Of a stretch of DNA of 64,000 bases, positions 25,001-33,843 are shown one piece after another (the stretch's first letter is position 1; each line of letters begins with the position of its first letter). Origin of the DNA: Deltaproteobacteria bacterium. Its GTDB lineage: Bacteria; Acidobacteriota; Thermoanaerobaculia; Multivoradales; JAHZIX01. The DNA is taken from contig JAHZIX010000002.1 of assembly GCA_022601195.1 (NCBI GenBank), positions 248,001 through 312,000 of the forward strand, given 5' to 3'. A program made the position numbers and the translations under genes. Below the pieces are notes generated by a model that saw nothing but the letters and a program-made list of their open reading frames with translations, searched no databases and was not told the DNA's origin.

Positions 25001-25723
25001 TCAACCCTCGCCGCCAGCACTCGTCAGCCACCAAGCCGCCGCCACAACAGCAGCCGTCTCGACTCGAAGAACTCGCGCTCCGAGGCTCCAGGACTTGATC
25101 TCCCAGGCCTCGAAACGAGCTCGCTCCCCCTCGCTCCACCCGCCCTCCGGCCCTACCACCAAGGCGGTAGAGTCTGTCCCGGAGGTGTCCACGGGCCCCT
25201 CTTCTGAGGGGGTGGTATCCAAGTACCAAGTGACTTCGCAGCCGGCCGCGAGGCGGGGAATCTCGTCGAAGGAGCAGCCGCAGCTAAGCTTTGGCAAGAG
25301 GGAACCCTGGCTTTGTTCCAATGCCGAACGAGCGATACGCTCGAGCCGCCTCGAGTTGCCTTCACCGTATTCTCGGGGAGTTCGCTCCGTCGACAGGAAA
25401 TGAATCTCCGCCACCCCCAGCTCGGTCGCTTTCTCCACTAACCAAGTGGCCCGTTGAAAGCGAGGAGAAGCCACCAGGAGACGAACTCGTCTCACCGGGT
25501 CTTGGCTTGGTGCCGTCGCCCCAGGTTCCAACCAGGCACTTTTGGCACCAACCTCAGCCACTCGAGCCCACCGAGCTCGGCCCTCACCATCCACCAATCT
25601 CAACCGATCCCCGCACGCCAAACGTCGGGCTCGAAACAAGTGCCGATAGGGCTCACCGCTGATTTCCAGTCGTTCGCTGGCCAACTCCTCGACAGAGACC
25701 AGTAGTGAGGTTATCGCCGACAT
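25001..25723 (-). CDS. rsmE: RsmE, 16S rRNA m3U1498 methyltransferase
   Basis: RsmE methylates N3 of U1498 in 16S rRNA. The 240-residue protein starts at MSAITSLLVSV and overlaps the end of prmA by 13 bases. It has an N-terminal PUA-like domain (YRHLFRARRLACGDRLRLVDG), then a SPOUT knot domain with KATELGVAEIHFLSTER, SALEQSQ and the SAM-binding VGPEGGWSEGE and LGARVLRVETAAVVA motifs. All family landmarks are present. Coupling to prmA, another translation-machinery methyltransferase, is common in bacteria. Confidence 0.93.
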   Translation of the reverse strand: MSAITSLLVSVEELASERLEISGEPYRHLFRARRLACGDRLRLVDGEGRARWARVAEVGAKSAWLEPGATAPSQDPVRRVRLLVASPRFQRATWLVEKATELGVAEIHFLSTERTPREYGEGNSRRLERIARSALEQSQGSLLPKLSCGCSFDEIPRLAAGCEVTWYLDTTPSEEGPVDTSGTDSTALVVGPEGGWSEGERARFEAWEIKSWSLGARVLRVETAAVVAAAWWLTSAGGEG

Positions 25724-26553
25724 CGAAATGCCACCCAGTCCCCTTCTTGCCGCTGCTCCTGAATCTCGAACCCCAAAGGGGCGTAGGCCGAGAGGACCTC
25801 TTCTCCCCGGCTCTCTAGGATTCCCGAGAGAATCACTTCGCAGCGCTCCGCGAGGCACGCCTCCAGGAGAGGAATTTGGTCCAGAATTCGCTCCGGAAGA
25901 ATGTTGACCAAGGCGAGATCGAAATGAGGGCCAACGGCCAGGGCCTTTAGATCGCCGGCGAAATAGTCCGGTGCCCAGGCATTGAGTCGGCAGTATTGCC
26001 TGGCCAGGAAGGCGGAAGGTAGGTCGATATCGAAGCCGACGACCCGGCTCGCTCCCAGGGCGAGGGCAGCGAAGCTCAAGATACCGCTCCCAGCTCCGAC
26101 ATCCAGCACTCGTTTCCCGGAAACCTGGCTCCGCTCCAACAGCTCGAGGGCCAGGCGAGTCGACTCGTGACTGCCGGTCCCGAAGGCCTGGCGAGCTGGA
26201 ACGTGGATGAGAAACCGGCCGTTAGGAGGCGGCCCCGAGGCCTCGCCCGGTGGCTCAGGTTCGCGGGGATCGATCCGAAACCGATCGCCGATGTTTAAAG
26301 GCTGAGCTTGACGCCGGTAGCTCTCCAGCCAATCCTGGTCCACCACGGACCGGCGGTGTACCAGCTTCACGGTTGGGGGCAAAGGGAAGGTAGGAGACTC
26401 ACCTTCCGGGAAATAGGCTTCGATCAAACCGATTTCCGGCGATGGGGCTTCCAAATGCTGCAAACCCAGCACCCCCGAAGCGCCGAGGAGCGCCACGACA
26501 ACCTCTTCCAACTCTTTCGGAAAGCTATAGAGGAAAACCGGGAAGGTGGTCAT
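25711..26553 (-). CDS. prmA: PrmA, ribosomal protein L11 methyltransferase
   Basis: PrmA trimethylates ribosomal protein L11. The 280-residue protein from MTTFPVFLYSF has an N-terminal substrate domain and a C-terminal Rossmann methyltransferase: FGTGSHESTRLALELLE, VLDVGAGSGILSFAAL, VVGFDIDLPS, and ALVNILPERIL with the NxLxx motif. In-frame codons upstream of the chosen ATG run through a 12-bp repeat array that would add FLQA repeats, so they are probably not translated. It follows dnaJ in the heat-shock run. Confidence 0.92.
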   Translation of the reverse strand: MTTFPVFLYSFPKELEEVVVALLGASGVLGLQHLEAPSPEIGLIEAYFPEGESPTFPLPPTVKLVHRRSVVDQDWLESYRRQAQPLNIGDRFRIDPREPEPPGEASGPPPNGRFLIHVPARQAFGTGSHESTRLALELLERSQVSGKRVLDVGAGSGILSFAALALGASRVVGFDIDLPSAFLARQYCRLNAWAPDYFAGDLKALAVGPHFDLALVNILPERILDQIPLLEACLAERCEVILSGILESRGEEVLSAYAPLGFEIQEQRQEGDWVAFRCRR

Positions 26554-26565
26554 TGAATCGTCCCT

Positions 26566-26625
26566 GAACAGGAGCAAAGCCTGGAGAAAAGCCTGTAGAA
26601 AAGCCTGTAGAAAAGCCAGGAGACG
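26566..26625. repeat. 12-bp tandem array upstream of prmA (5 units)
   Basis: Units: GAACAGGAGCAA, AGCCTGGAGAAA, AGCCTGTAGAAA (twice, identical) and AGCCAGGAGACG. The array fills much of the dnaJ-prmA spacer just before the prmA start. The period is 12 rather than 15, but the CTGNAGAAA core resembles the 15-bp arrays. Confidence 0.75.
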
Positions 26626-26691
26626 GTCGCCCCCACGGTACGCCAGTATCTGGTCGAGCCCACCCTGAGAGGGCGTGGGCCCCACCCACCA

Positions 26692-27819
26692 CTAGCCGAA
26701 GATCTCTTTCTTGACCTTCTTCTTAACTTTCTCGAAGACCCCTTCCTTGACACTAGTGCCCTGAAGTTTGGCAAGCTGCCGTAGAAGATCTAGCTCCTCT
26801 TGGGGTAGAGAAGAAGGCTGAGGTACTGCTATATCCAGCCGGACGATGTGATCGCCCTTGCCATTGCGACCCAAGCGATCGATTCCCTGGTTCTTGAGGC
26901 GAAACACTTTTCCGGGAGACGTGCCCGATGGAATATCGAGCTGAACGCCACCGTGAAGAGTCTCAACCTCGACGGAAGCCCCCAGCACAGCCTGGGTGTA
27001 AGGGACGGACAGCTCGCTGAGAACATCGAAGCCGTCCCGTTGAAAGGTCTCGTGATCTTCCACCACCATGACTACGTAAAGGTCCCCAGCCCCTCCCCCA
27101 CGGCGCCCATGCTCTCCCTCCCCGGTCAATCGTAAACGGGCTCCCGTGTCGACACCGGCGGGAATCTTGACATCGAGCTTTCGCTGCTGCTCCTTGCGAC
27201 CATCACCTCCACATTTGGCGCATGGGCTCGAGATGGTTCTACCCTCCCCCTTACACTGAGGACAGGGCCGAGCAACGGTGAAAAAGCCCTGGGTATAGCG
27301 AACCTGACCATGACCGGCACAGGCGGAACAGGTGACTGGTTTGGAACCATCTGCTGCACCACTCCCCTTGCAGGTCTCACAGTTCTCTAGCCTTGGGATC
27401 CGCAGTTGCTTCTCGGTGCCGAAGGCGGCTTCTTCGAAGCTGAGGCGAAGGTCGTAGCGCAGATCTGCACCTCGACTGCCTCCCCCCCGGCTTCGACGAC
27501 GTCCCCCGCCAAAGAGGTCTCCAAGGCCAAACATATCCCCCAAGATGTCGGAGAAGTCCGCGAAAGTACTGGGGTCAAAGCCCGCTCCACCGGCCCCGGG
27601 CACTCCTTGGTGACCGAATTGATCGTAGCGCGCCCGCTTTTCCTGATCCGAAAGAACGGCATAAGCTTCTGCCGCTTCCTTGAATTTGGCTTCCGCCTCT
27701 TGATCCCCCGGATTCTTGTCGGGGTGATAGCGAACCGCCAATTTACGATATGAGGATTTGATTTCCTGCTGACTTGCCTCTCGAGAAACAGCCAGCACTT
27801 CGTAGTAGTCTCGCTTCAC
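26692..27819 (-). CDS. dnaJ: DnaJ, Hsp40 co-chaperone
   Basis: DnaJ delivers unfolded proteins to DnaK and stimulates its ATPase. The 375-residue protein is a full class A DnaJ: J domain with HPDKNPG (residues ~31-37), Gly/Phe region with GAGGAGFD and FGGGRR, four zinc motifs (CETCKGSG, CSACAGHG, CPQCKGEG, CAKCGGDG) and a C-terminal substrate domain. The start codon is GTG. It lies 97 bp after dnaK on the same strand. Confidence 0.96.
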   Translation of the reverse strand: MKRDYYEVLAVSREASQQEIKSSYRKLAVRYHPDKNPGDQEAEAKFKEAAEAYAVLSDQEKRARYDQFGHQGVPGAGGAGFDPSTFADFSDILGDMFGLGDLFGGGRRRSRGGGSRGADLRYDLRLSFEEAAFGTEKQLRIPRLENCETCKGSGAADGSKPVTCSACAGHGQVRYTQGFFTVARPCPQCKGEGRTISSPCAKCGGDGRKEQQRKLDVKIPAGVDTGARLRLTGEGEHGRRGGGAGDLYVVMVVEDHETFQRDGFDVLSELSVPYTQAVLGASVEVETLHGGVQLDIPSGTSPGKVFRLKNQGIDRLGRNGKGDHIVRLDIAVPQPSSLPQEELDLLRQLAKLQGTSVKEGVFEKVKKKVKKEIFG

Positions 27820-27916
27820 AATCCTGATCCAGACTTAGAGTTAGTAAAATCTCGGAGCTAGAAGAATCTATTCGTGAGCCCGAACGAATCACGGCCAAAG
27901 GCCGAAATCTCTCGAT

Positions 27917-29734
27917 CTAGCTCGTAGAGCTCTTGTCCAACATGACCTCGGAAAGAAGACCGGAGATGGAAGCGAGATCGAACATGGAGGCTTCCAAGTC
28001 CGCCTGGTCTTCCGAAGAAAGAGCCATACGGGCCTTCAACAACGCCTCATTGACCCGTTTTTGCTCTTCTTCTCCGATGGAGGTACGGAATTGCTCGAAG
28101 ACCCGGTCATTGGTCTCGATCATACCTTCCAACCGGTTCTTCAGACGCCGCAACTCACGACGCTGATTGTCTTCGTGGGCGTATTGATCGGCCTCCTCCA
28201 CGAGGCGCTCCACCTCATCGGTGGAAAGGCCGCTCGCCGGGTTGATCTGAATGCTCTGGGAGCTATTGGTCGCCTTGTCGCGGGCAGAAACGTTGACGAT
28301 ACCGTTGGAATCAATCGCGAAGGTCACCTCGATCTGGGGAACACCTCGAGGCGCCGGCGGAATTCCCACCAAGCTGAACTTGCCAAGACTCTTATTGTCT
28401 TTGGCGATCTCCCGCTCTCCCTGCATCACGTGAATCTCGACCGCATCCTGATTGTCACTCACCGTGGTGAAAATCTGGCTGTTCTTGGTAGGAATCGTGG
28501 AATTTCGCTCGATCAACTTGGTGTAGAGGCCACCGTGAGTCTCGATACCCAAAGACAGGGGTGTGACATCGAGCAGCACGAGATCTTTAATGTCGCCACG
28601 GAGAATCCCAGCCTGAATGGCCGCCCCCATGGCCACCACCTCATCCGGATTGATCTCCTTATTGGGTGACTTGCCGAAAATGCGCTCCACGGTTCGGAGC
28701 ACCAAGGGCGTGCGGGTCTGCCCTCCCACCAACAGCACCTCGTCGATGGAGTCTGCGGTCAATCCGGCACTTTCCATCGCTTCCCGGCAAGGCCCCTCGG
28801 TGCGCTGCACCAAATCGTCCACCAACTGCTCAAAATGTCCCCGAGTCAAGGTTCGCGCCAGATGGCGGGGGCCCATGGCATCGGCAGCGATGAAAGGAAG
28901 ATTGATCGCTGCGTCCTCCGATGTGGAAAGCTCGCACTTGGCTCGCTCTGCAGCCTCTTTGAGGCGCTGCAAGGCCATCCGATCGGTACGCAGGTTGATG
29001 TTGGCTTCCGCCTGGAATTCTGCGATCAGCCAATCCATGATCCGTTGATCGAAGTCCTCACCGCCGAGAAAAGTGTCTCCGGAAGTCGACTTCACCTCGA
29101 AAACGCCGCTCTGAAGCTTCAAGACCGTAATATCGAAGGTGCCACCTCCGAGGTCATAAACGGCGATCGTCTGGTTCGACTCCTGTTGGTTCATCCCATA
29201 GGCCAGGGCCGCAGCCGTCGGCTCGTTGATGATGCGCAGCACTTCTAGGCCGGCAATGCGGCCAGCGTCCTTGGTGGCTTGCCGCTGGGAGTCGTCGAAA
29301 TAGGCTGGTACCGTCAAGACAGCTTCGGTGACCTCTGCCCCGAGGGCCTCTTCGACGAACCGTTTGATCTCTTGCAGAGTAAAGGCGGATATTTCCTCGG
29401 GGCTGTATTGCCGATCCCGAATCTCGACTTTGACGTCTCCGTTGGCGGCCTCTGCCAAACGGTAAGGGAGAATCTCACTCGCTCGCCTCACCTGCTCGTC
29501 GCGATACTTTCGGCCCACCAACCGCTTGACCGCGAAAACCGTGTTCTGAGGATTGGTAATGGCTTGCCGCTTGGCGATTTGCCCCACCAACCGCTCACCG
29601 TCCTCCGTAAAGGCCACGATGGAGGCAGTCGTTCGGCTGCCTTCCCGATTGGAAAGAACTCGAGGCGCAGTCGCCTCTACCACCGCAACACAGCTGTTGG
29701 TGGTCCCGAGGTCGATGCCGATAATCCTACTCAC
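27917..29734 (-). CDS. dnaK: DnaK, Hsp70 chaperone
   Basis: DnaK binds exposed hydrophobic segments in an ATP cycle with DnaJ and GrpE. The 605-residue protein starts with GTG after GAGAGGGG and has [45 protein letters not shown] and LVGGQTRTP of the ATPase domain, then [13 protein letters not shown] and the beta-sandwich. It is ~35 residues shorter than typical DnaK because the lid ends early and the acidic C-terminal tail is absent (it ends MLDKSSTS). It is in an intact hrcA-grpE-dnaK-dnaJ order, so it is the main copy or a close paralogue of it. Confidence 0.95.
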   Translation of the reverse strand: MSRIIGIDLGTTNSCVAVVEATAPRVLSNREGSRTTASIVAFTEDGERLVGQIAKRQAITNPQNTVFAVKRLVGRKYRDEQVRRASEILPYRLAEAANGDVKVEIRDRQYSPEEISAFTLQEIKRFVEEALGAEVTEAVLTVPAYFDDSQRQATKDAGRIAGLEVLRIINEPTAAALAYGMNQQESNQTIAVYDLGGGTFDITVLKLQSGVFEVKSTSGDTFLGGEDFDQRIMDWLIAEFQAEANINLRTDRMALQRLKEAAERAKCELSTSEDAAINLPFIAADAMGPRHLARTLTRGHFEQLVDDLVQRTEGPCREAMESAGLTADSIDEVLLVGGQTRTPLVLRTVERIFGKSPNKEINPDEVVAMGAAIQAGILRGDIKDLVLLDVTPLSLGIETHGGLYTKLIERNSTIPTKNSQIFTTVSDNQDAVEIHVMQGEREIAKDNKSLGKFSLVGIPPAPRGVPQIEVTFAIDSNGIVNVSARDKATNSSQSIQINPASGLSTDEVERLVEEADQYAHEDNQRRELRRLKNRLEGMIETNDRVFEQFRTSIGEEEQKRVNEALLKARMALSSEDQADLEASMFDLASISGLLSEVMLDKSSTS

Positions 29735-29886
29735 GAAAAACCCCTCTCGCCCGCCAGCTACCGTTCCCTGGCCCGCGGCTCACTTCCCGCCGGTTGCGGC
29801 ACACACCTAGTTGGCAAAATTCCATAGCACTTCCATAACAGCCTTCCCACCACAACATCTCCACGATGCTGCGCTCACTTGCCTCG

Positions 29887-30558
29887 TCAGGCCGAATCAG
29901 TCTCTCCGCCGCTGGAACCACCGGCTTCCGGCATGGAGACCTTCACCATCGCAGGCCTCAACAGGCGCTCATGGAGGATATAACCCTTCTGCAACTCGTC
30001 CGTCACCGTCGGTTCCGTAACCTCTGAGCTGGTATCTCGCAGGACCGCCTCGTGGACGGCTGGGTCGAAGGTCTCTCCCAGAGCCTCTACCTCTTTGACG
30101 TCGAATCGCTGCAGCAAGCCAGCCATCTGGTTGAGAATCATCTCGACCCCAAGCTTGAGATCTTCGGCACGGCCGTCCGAACCGAGAGCTCGCTGCAAAT
30201 TGTCCACCACCGGCAAAAACTCCCTCATGGGCTCCAGAAGCGCGTAGCGGCGAACCTCTTTTTGCTCGCGCTCCATCCGCTTGCGGTAGTTCTCGAAATC
30301 GGCAAGGGTCCTCAAGGAAGCATCCTTTAAGGTCGCCACTTCTTTCTGCAGCCGCTCGATCTCCCTAACGGCCTCCTCGTCAGCTTCCGTTGACATCTCT
30401 TCATCGCCACCCTTGCCGGCTTTCTTCTTTTCTACTGCCTCCACCGCGGCAACGGCTTCTCGCATGGCCGCATCGAGGCGGCCAGCACTGGTATCAGCGG
30501 CATCGACCTCCTCCAAATCGGCGAAATCTTTTGCTCGTTTCGATTGGTCTTTCGGCAT
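29887..30558 (-). CDS. grpE: GrpE, DnaK nucleotide exchange factor
   Basis: GrpE releases ADP from DnaK. The 223-residue protein has a long charged and Ala-rich N-terminal segment (1-70), a dimer coiled coil (EIERLQKEVATLKDASLRTLADFENYRKRMERE) and the beta domain with VDNLQRAL, the GVEMILNQM region, LGETFDPAVHEAV and the terminal KGYILHERLLRPAMVKVS. It is 22 bp downstream of hrcA and 150 bp upstream of dnaK. Confidence 0.95.
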   Translation of the reverse strand: MPKDQSKRAKDFADLEEVDAADTSAGRLDAAMREAVAAVEAVEKKKAGKGGDEEMSTEADEEAVREIERLQKEVATLKDASLRTLADFENYRKRMEREQKEVRRYALLEPMREFLPVVDNLQRALGSDGRAEDLKLGVEMILNQMAGLLQRFDVKEVEALGETFDPAVHEAVLRDTSSEVTEPTVTDELQKGYILHERLLRPAMVKVSMPEAGGSSGGETDSA

Positions 30559-30580
30559 CGATAACTACTCCATAAAGGCA

Positions 30581-31645
30581 TCAAGATCCGGAGGGAAGCG
30601 TGGCCGCCAAAGCCTGGCTCAGCCTCTCTCCTAGATAGTCCACGAGCGGAATGACCCGCTGATATTGCATTCGGGAAGGACCAAAGATCCCCACGGTCCC
30701 GAGAGGTTTTTCACCCAATTGGTACGTCCGTGTCACCAGGCTGAATCCCAACTCGGAAGTGAGGTCGCTATCCTCGCCGATCGTTACTCGCACCCCCGGA
30801 CCCCGCATACACTGGCTCAACATGAAAACCATCCGAGCCTTGTCTGCAAAGGTATCGAACAAGCGGCGAACTCGTTCGATATCCGAGAGCTCCGGTTGCT
30901 GGAGGACCTCGGTAGCCCCCTCCATGAGAATCTCCTGATCCTTTGGAAGGTCCAAACCCTGACGCGCCAGATGGATAGTTCTGGACAAGGCCAGGTCTAC
31001 CTTGGCTCGCTCTTCGGCCATGAGCAGCACCAGCTTTTCCTGAGCTTCTTTCAGGGTCAGCCCCGCGAAATTTTCCGTCACGAAATTTGAGATTCTCGCT
31101 AACTCATCCCGCGGTACGGGTTCCGGAGTCAGAATGACCTTATTATCTACGAAGCCGCTCTTGGAAACCACCACGCAGAGTACTTTCCCTTGGGTGAGGC
31201 GCACGAACTCCACCCGTTTGAGCACCGTCTCGGCCAGAGCAGGGGTCAGGACGATTCCCACTTGATGGGAGAGCTGTGACAACAGCTGAGAGGTCGAGGT
31301 CATTAAATCCTCGACACCGACTCCCTGGCTCGGCAGGTTGGCATCGATATAGCGCCGATCATCGCTGGGGACCGTGGGCTGGTCCATCATGGACTGAATA
31401 TAGAGGTGGTAGGCCTTGGGTGTAGGGACCCGTCCCGCGGAAGTATGAGGTTGGGACAGCAAACCGAACTCTTCCAGATCCGCCATGACATTCCGGATGC
31501 TCGCTGCCGATAGGCCATGGGTGCCATGCTTCGCCACCGCCCGTGAGCTCACCGGTTCGGCGCTCAAGATATGAGTGAGGATGACATCCTTGAGGATCGC
31601 TCGATCCCGCAGGGTCAGTTGGTTCTGGGGTTGATCCGTTCGCAT
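30581..31645 (-). CDS. hrcA: HrcA, heat-inducible transcription repressor
   Basis: HrcA represses class I heat-shock genes by binding CIRCE. The 354-residue protein has an N-terminal winged helix (RDRAILKDVILTHILSAEPVSSRAVAKH...SAASIRNVMADLEEFGLL) with the hallmark QPHTSAGRVPT, and the C-terminal GAF-like domain with VMFMLSQCMRGPGVRVTIGED, LVTRTYQLGEKPLGTVGIFGPSRMQY and a closing VDYLGERL. I start at MRTDQ because homologues begin about here; ATG at 31675 is an alternative. No CIRCE repeat was found upstream. A TAGAAT at 31721-31726 (read on the minus strand) could be its -10 box, with the repeat element end just behind it. Confidence 0.93.
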   Translation of the reverse strand: MRTDQPQNQLTLRDRAILKDVILTHILSAEPVSSRAVAKHGTHGLSAASIRNVMADLEEFGLLSQPHTSAGRVPTPKAYHLYIQSMMDQPTVPSDDRRYIDANLPSQGVGVEDLMTSTSQLLSQLSHQVGIVLTPALAETVLKRVEFVRLTQGKVLCVVVSKSGFVDNKVILTPEPVPRDELARISNFVTENFAGLTLKEAQEKLVLLMAEERAKVDLALSRTIHLARQGLDLPKDQEILMEGATEVLQQPELSDIERVRRLFDTFADKARMVFMLSQCMRGPGVRVTIGEDSDLTSELGFSLVTRTYQLGEKPLGTVGIFGPSRMQYQRVIPLVDYLGERLSQALAATLPSGS

Positions 31646-31742
31646 TGAAAAAAACTCGTGGCCCTGGTCTTCCATCGACCTGAATGCGGCGACGGCGCCA
31701 AGGTGCCCTATCACCGGCACATTCTAGCGCACGACCTTTCTC

Positions 31743-31921
31743 GCCCGAACTTCTCGCCGACCTTCTGCTGAGGAACCGGATCTGCTTAGATTTCCGGTGC
31801 CGGAACGCGATTCTGCTCCTCGGCACAGTACGGCTCTACCGGCAGCGCAAAATCGGACCTCTTACTTAGATCTCCGGGCATCCCCGGTGCCTCGAACGGA
31901 TTCGGTGAAAGGTTCGAGCTA
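31743..31921 (+). repeat. Dispersed ~180-bp intergenic repeat with terminal inverted repeats, copy 3
   Basis: The left end GCCCGAACTTCTCGCCGAC and the right end CGGATTCGGTGAAAGGTTCG, then AGCT, are imperfect inverted copies. The body aligns with copies 1 and 2 read on their minus strands. It sits between divergent hrcA and the MglA-like gene, so one end faces each promoter region. Just beyond it, 31955-31985 holds CCGACTTCTCGCC and CGGTTTCGGTGAAAATTCTC, which look like a second, collapsed pair of ends. The remainder of 31646-32061 carries no gene. Confidence 0.7.
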
Positions 31922-32061
31922 GCCTGGCCGAGACGGCCGCGGCGCAAACCACCTCCGACTTCTCGCCAGCGGTTTCGGTGAAAATTCTCAAGAGTTGATG
32001 ATATTGACCCGCCTGACGCTGGATGTTACCCTTCATCGTTCATCACTGCGGTGATCCTTAC

Positions 32062-33237
32062 ATGGTTTTTTTCAACTACAGCACCATGCAAATGGCCGCA
32101 AAGATCGTTTACTACGGTCCCGGTCTATGCGGTAAAACCACCAACTTACAGCAGATTTACAACCAGACCTCGAAGGATTCGAGGGGAGAGATGGTCTCTC
32201 TGGAGACCGAAACCGACCGTACCCTCTTCTTCGACCTACTGCCCATCGATGTCGGTACGATCGCCGGCTTCAGTACTCGAATTCAGCTCTACACCGTACC
32301 TGGCCAGGTGTTTTACAACACCACCCGCAAGCTCGTATTGAAGGGTGTAGACGGCGTCGTCTTCGTTGCCGACTCCCAGCGCCCCATGCTGCAAGCCAAC
32401 ATCGACTCCCTCAACAACCTGAGGGAAAATCTCGCCGAGACCGGAGTGCGCTTGGAAGATTTGCCCATTGTCCTCCAATTCAACAAGCGGGACCTTCCGT
32501 CCATTTGCACGGCGGAGGAGATGAATCAGGCGTTAAACTTCAACCAATGGCCATATTTCGAAGCAGCGGCTATTTCTGGCCACGGTGTCTTCGAAACCCT
32601 CAAGGGCATCTCCAAATTGACCCTAGTGGCTCTGAAAAAGAAGCTAGCGAGAGGCAGTGCTCAGCGGTCCGGCCCGGCGAAACCGACGGCACCACCCCGC
32701 CCCACTGCCCCTAGCAAGGCTACTGCCGAGCCCCCTAAAACCACCTCCACGGCGACCACTGCCCCAGCCCCGGCGGGCTCGGCGGACCAAGATAAGAAGT
32801 CTGCCGCCAAACAGAAGGCGCCCATCCCAGCCGCCCCTGTAACGCCGACCAAGAAGCCAGCTGCTGCGCCGCCCAAGACAACCGCCGCAGCAGCCCGCCC
32901 TAAGAAAGGCGTCGATGTTCTTGGCGAGCTGGAGAAACTGCGCCAGCAAGTGTCTTCCTTTCGGCCACGGGACAGAGTCTCTCCACAGCGGATCTCTCCC
33001 CAAAATCCTGCCCCACCCCAACCGAACGGCCATGGTGAGCATCAACGGGAAATCCAGGTCGCCATTGAGCCAGCGACCTTTCGACGGGTGCGACGTCTCT
33101 CCCTGAATCTCCAAATGGAAGACGAGAATCATCAGCGCATCGACGTAGCGCGAGCTATTCATGTCGACATTCAAGATCCCAAGAGCCTGGAGAAGGTACT
33201 CCTCAAGCTCAATATCGCCCTCAGCGCCAAGAAATAG
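32062..33237 (+). CDS. MglA-type small GTPase with long proline-rich linker and extra C-terminal domain
   Basis: The first ~195 residues are an MglA-like GTPase: P-loop YYGPGLCGKTTN (18-29), TVPGQVFYNTTRKLVLKGVDG with the MglA-style second switch, VADSQ, and NKRDLP (141-146). MglA sets cell polarity and motility in myxobacteria, where it is only ~195 residues. Here ~110 residues rich in Pro, Ala, Thr and Lys follow, then an 80-residue C-terminal domain (IQVAIEPATFRR...LNIALSAKK) I do not recognise. The start ATG has GGTGA upstream; a longer reading from 32023 is less likely. It heads a plus-strand run with nrdR, lon and thiL. A motility or polarity role together with PilT is inference. Confidence 0.8.
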   Translation: MVFFNYSTMQMAAKIVYYGPGLCGKTTNLQQIYNQTSKDSRGEMVSLETETDRTLFFDLLPIDVGTIAGFSTRIQLYTVPGQVFYNTTRKLVLKGVDGVVFVADSQRPMLQANIDSLNNLRENLAETGVRLEDLPIVLQFNKRDLPSICTAEEMNQALNFNQWPYFEAAAISGHGVFETLKGISKLTLVALKKKLARGSAQRSGPAKPTAPPRPTAPSKATAEPPKTTSTATTAPAPAGSADQDKKSAAKQKAPIPAAPVTPTKKPAAAPPKTTAAAARPKKGVDVLGELEKLRQQVSSFRPRDRVSPQRISPQNPAPPQPNGHGEHQREIQVAIEPATFRRVRRLSLNLQMEDENHQRIDVARAIHVDIQDPKSLEKVLLKLNIALSAKK

Positions 33238-33344
33238 GCGTCAAGCTTGAACTAGGAGGCCTCTGAAAGGGCTCTTGCGAGGGTCAAGTCCTGGATTGGA
33301 GGCCACCTAGGGCCCCCCTGAAACCGAACGAAGAACGCTCAACC

Positions 33345-33812
33345 ATGAAATGTCCCTACTGTGGAAAAAACGACGACCGAGTCGTCGACTCCCGTGAACA
33401 CCGGGATGGCGAAACGATTCGTCGACGCCGAGAATGTCTGGCTTGCAACCGGCGTTTCACCTCCTACGAGCAAATCGAAGACATCCCCTACATGGTCGTC
33501 AAGGAGGACGGCAGCCGCCAGAGCTTCAACCGAAGCAAGATCATGTCAGGGCTTCTCAAAGCCTGCGAGAAGCGTCCCATCGCCATCAATCAGCTCGAAG
33601 CTCTCGTCGACTCCGTGGAAAGCCTGCTCCACACCAAGCCCGAGCGGGAAATCAATGCCGATGAAATTGGCAACCTGATCATGGAACGACTGCGCGAGTT
33701 GGACCAAGTCGCCTATATCCGTTTTGCTTCCGTCTACCGACGCTTCGAGGATATAGATGCCTTTGCGGAGATGGTCCGCTCTCTTCCCTCCGGGGATCGT
33801 CCTTCGAGCTGA
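33345..33812 (+). CDS. nrdR: NrdR, ribonucleotide reductase repressor
   Basis: NrdR senses ATP/dATP and represses ribonucleotide reductase genes. The 155-residue protein starts MKCPYCGKNDDRVVDSRE with the zinc ribbon CPYC...CLACNRRF, followed by FTSYEQIE and an ATP-cone domain (VVKEDGSRQSFNRSKI...). Length and both domains match the family. No NrdR box was identified in the window. It lies 31 bp before lon. Confidence 0.95.
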   Translation: MKCPYCGKNDDRVVDSREHRDGETIRRRRECLACNRRFTSYEQIEDIPYMVVKEDGSRQSFNRSKIMSGLLKACEKRPIAINQLEALVDSVESLLHTKPEREINADEIGNLIMERLRELDQVAYIRFASVYRRFEDIDAFAEMVRSLPSGDRPSS

Positions 33813-33843
33813 GTAGCAAACAACCGCTGAAAGCACCTCCTCC

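Noticed and set aside
31646..32061. Search for a CIRCE operator (TTAGCACTC-N9-GAGTGCTAA) near hrcA
   Set aside because: No inverted repeat of this type is present; a short GTGCC/GGCAC hairpin at ~31700 is not CIRCE-like.
32644..33174. 176-codon minus-strand frame, Gly/Arg-rich
   Set aside because: It is the antisense shadow of the Pro/Ala-rich linker of the MglA-type protein.
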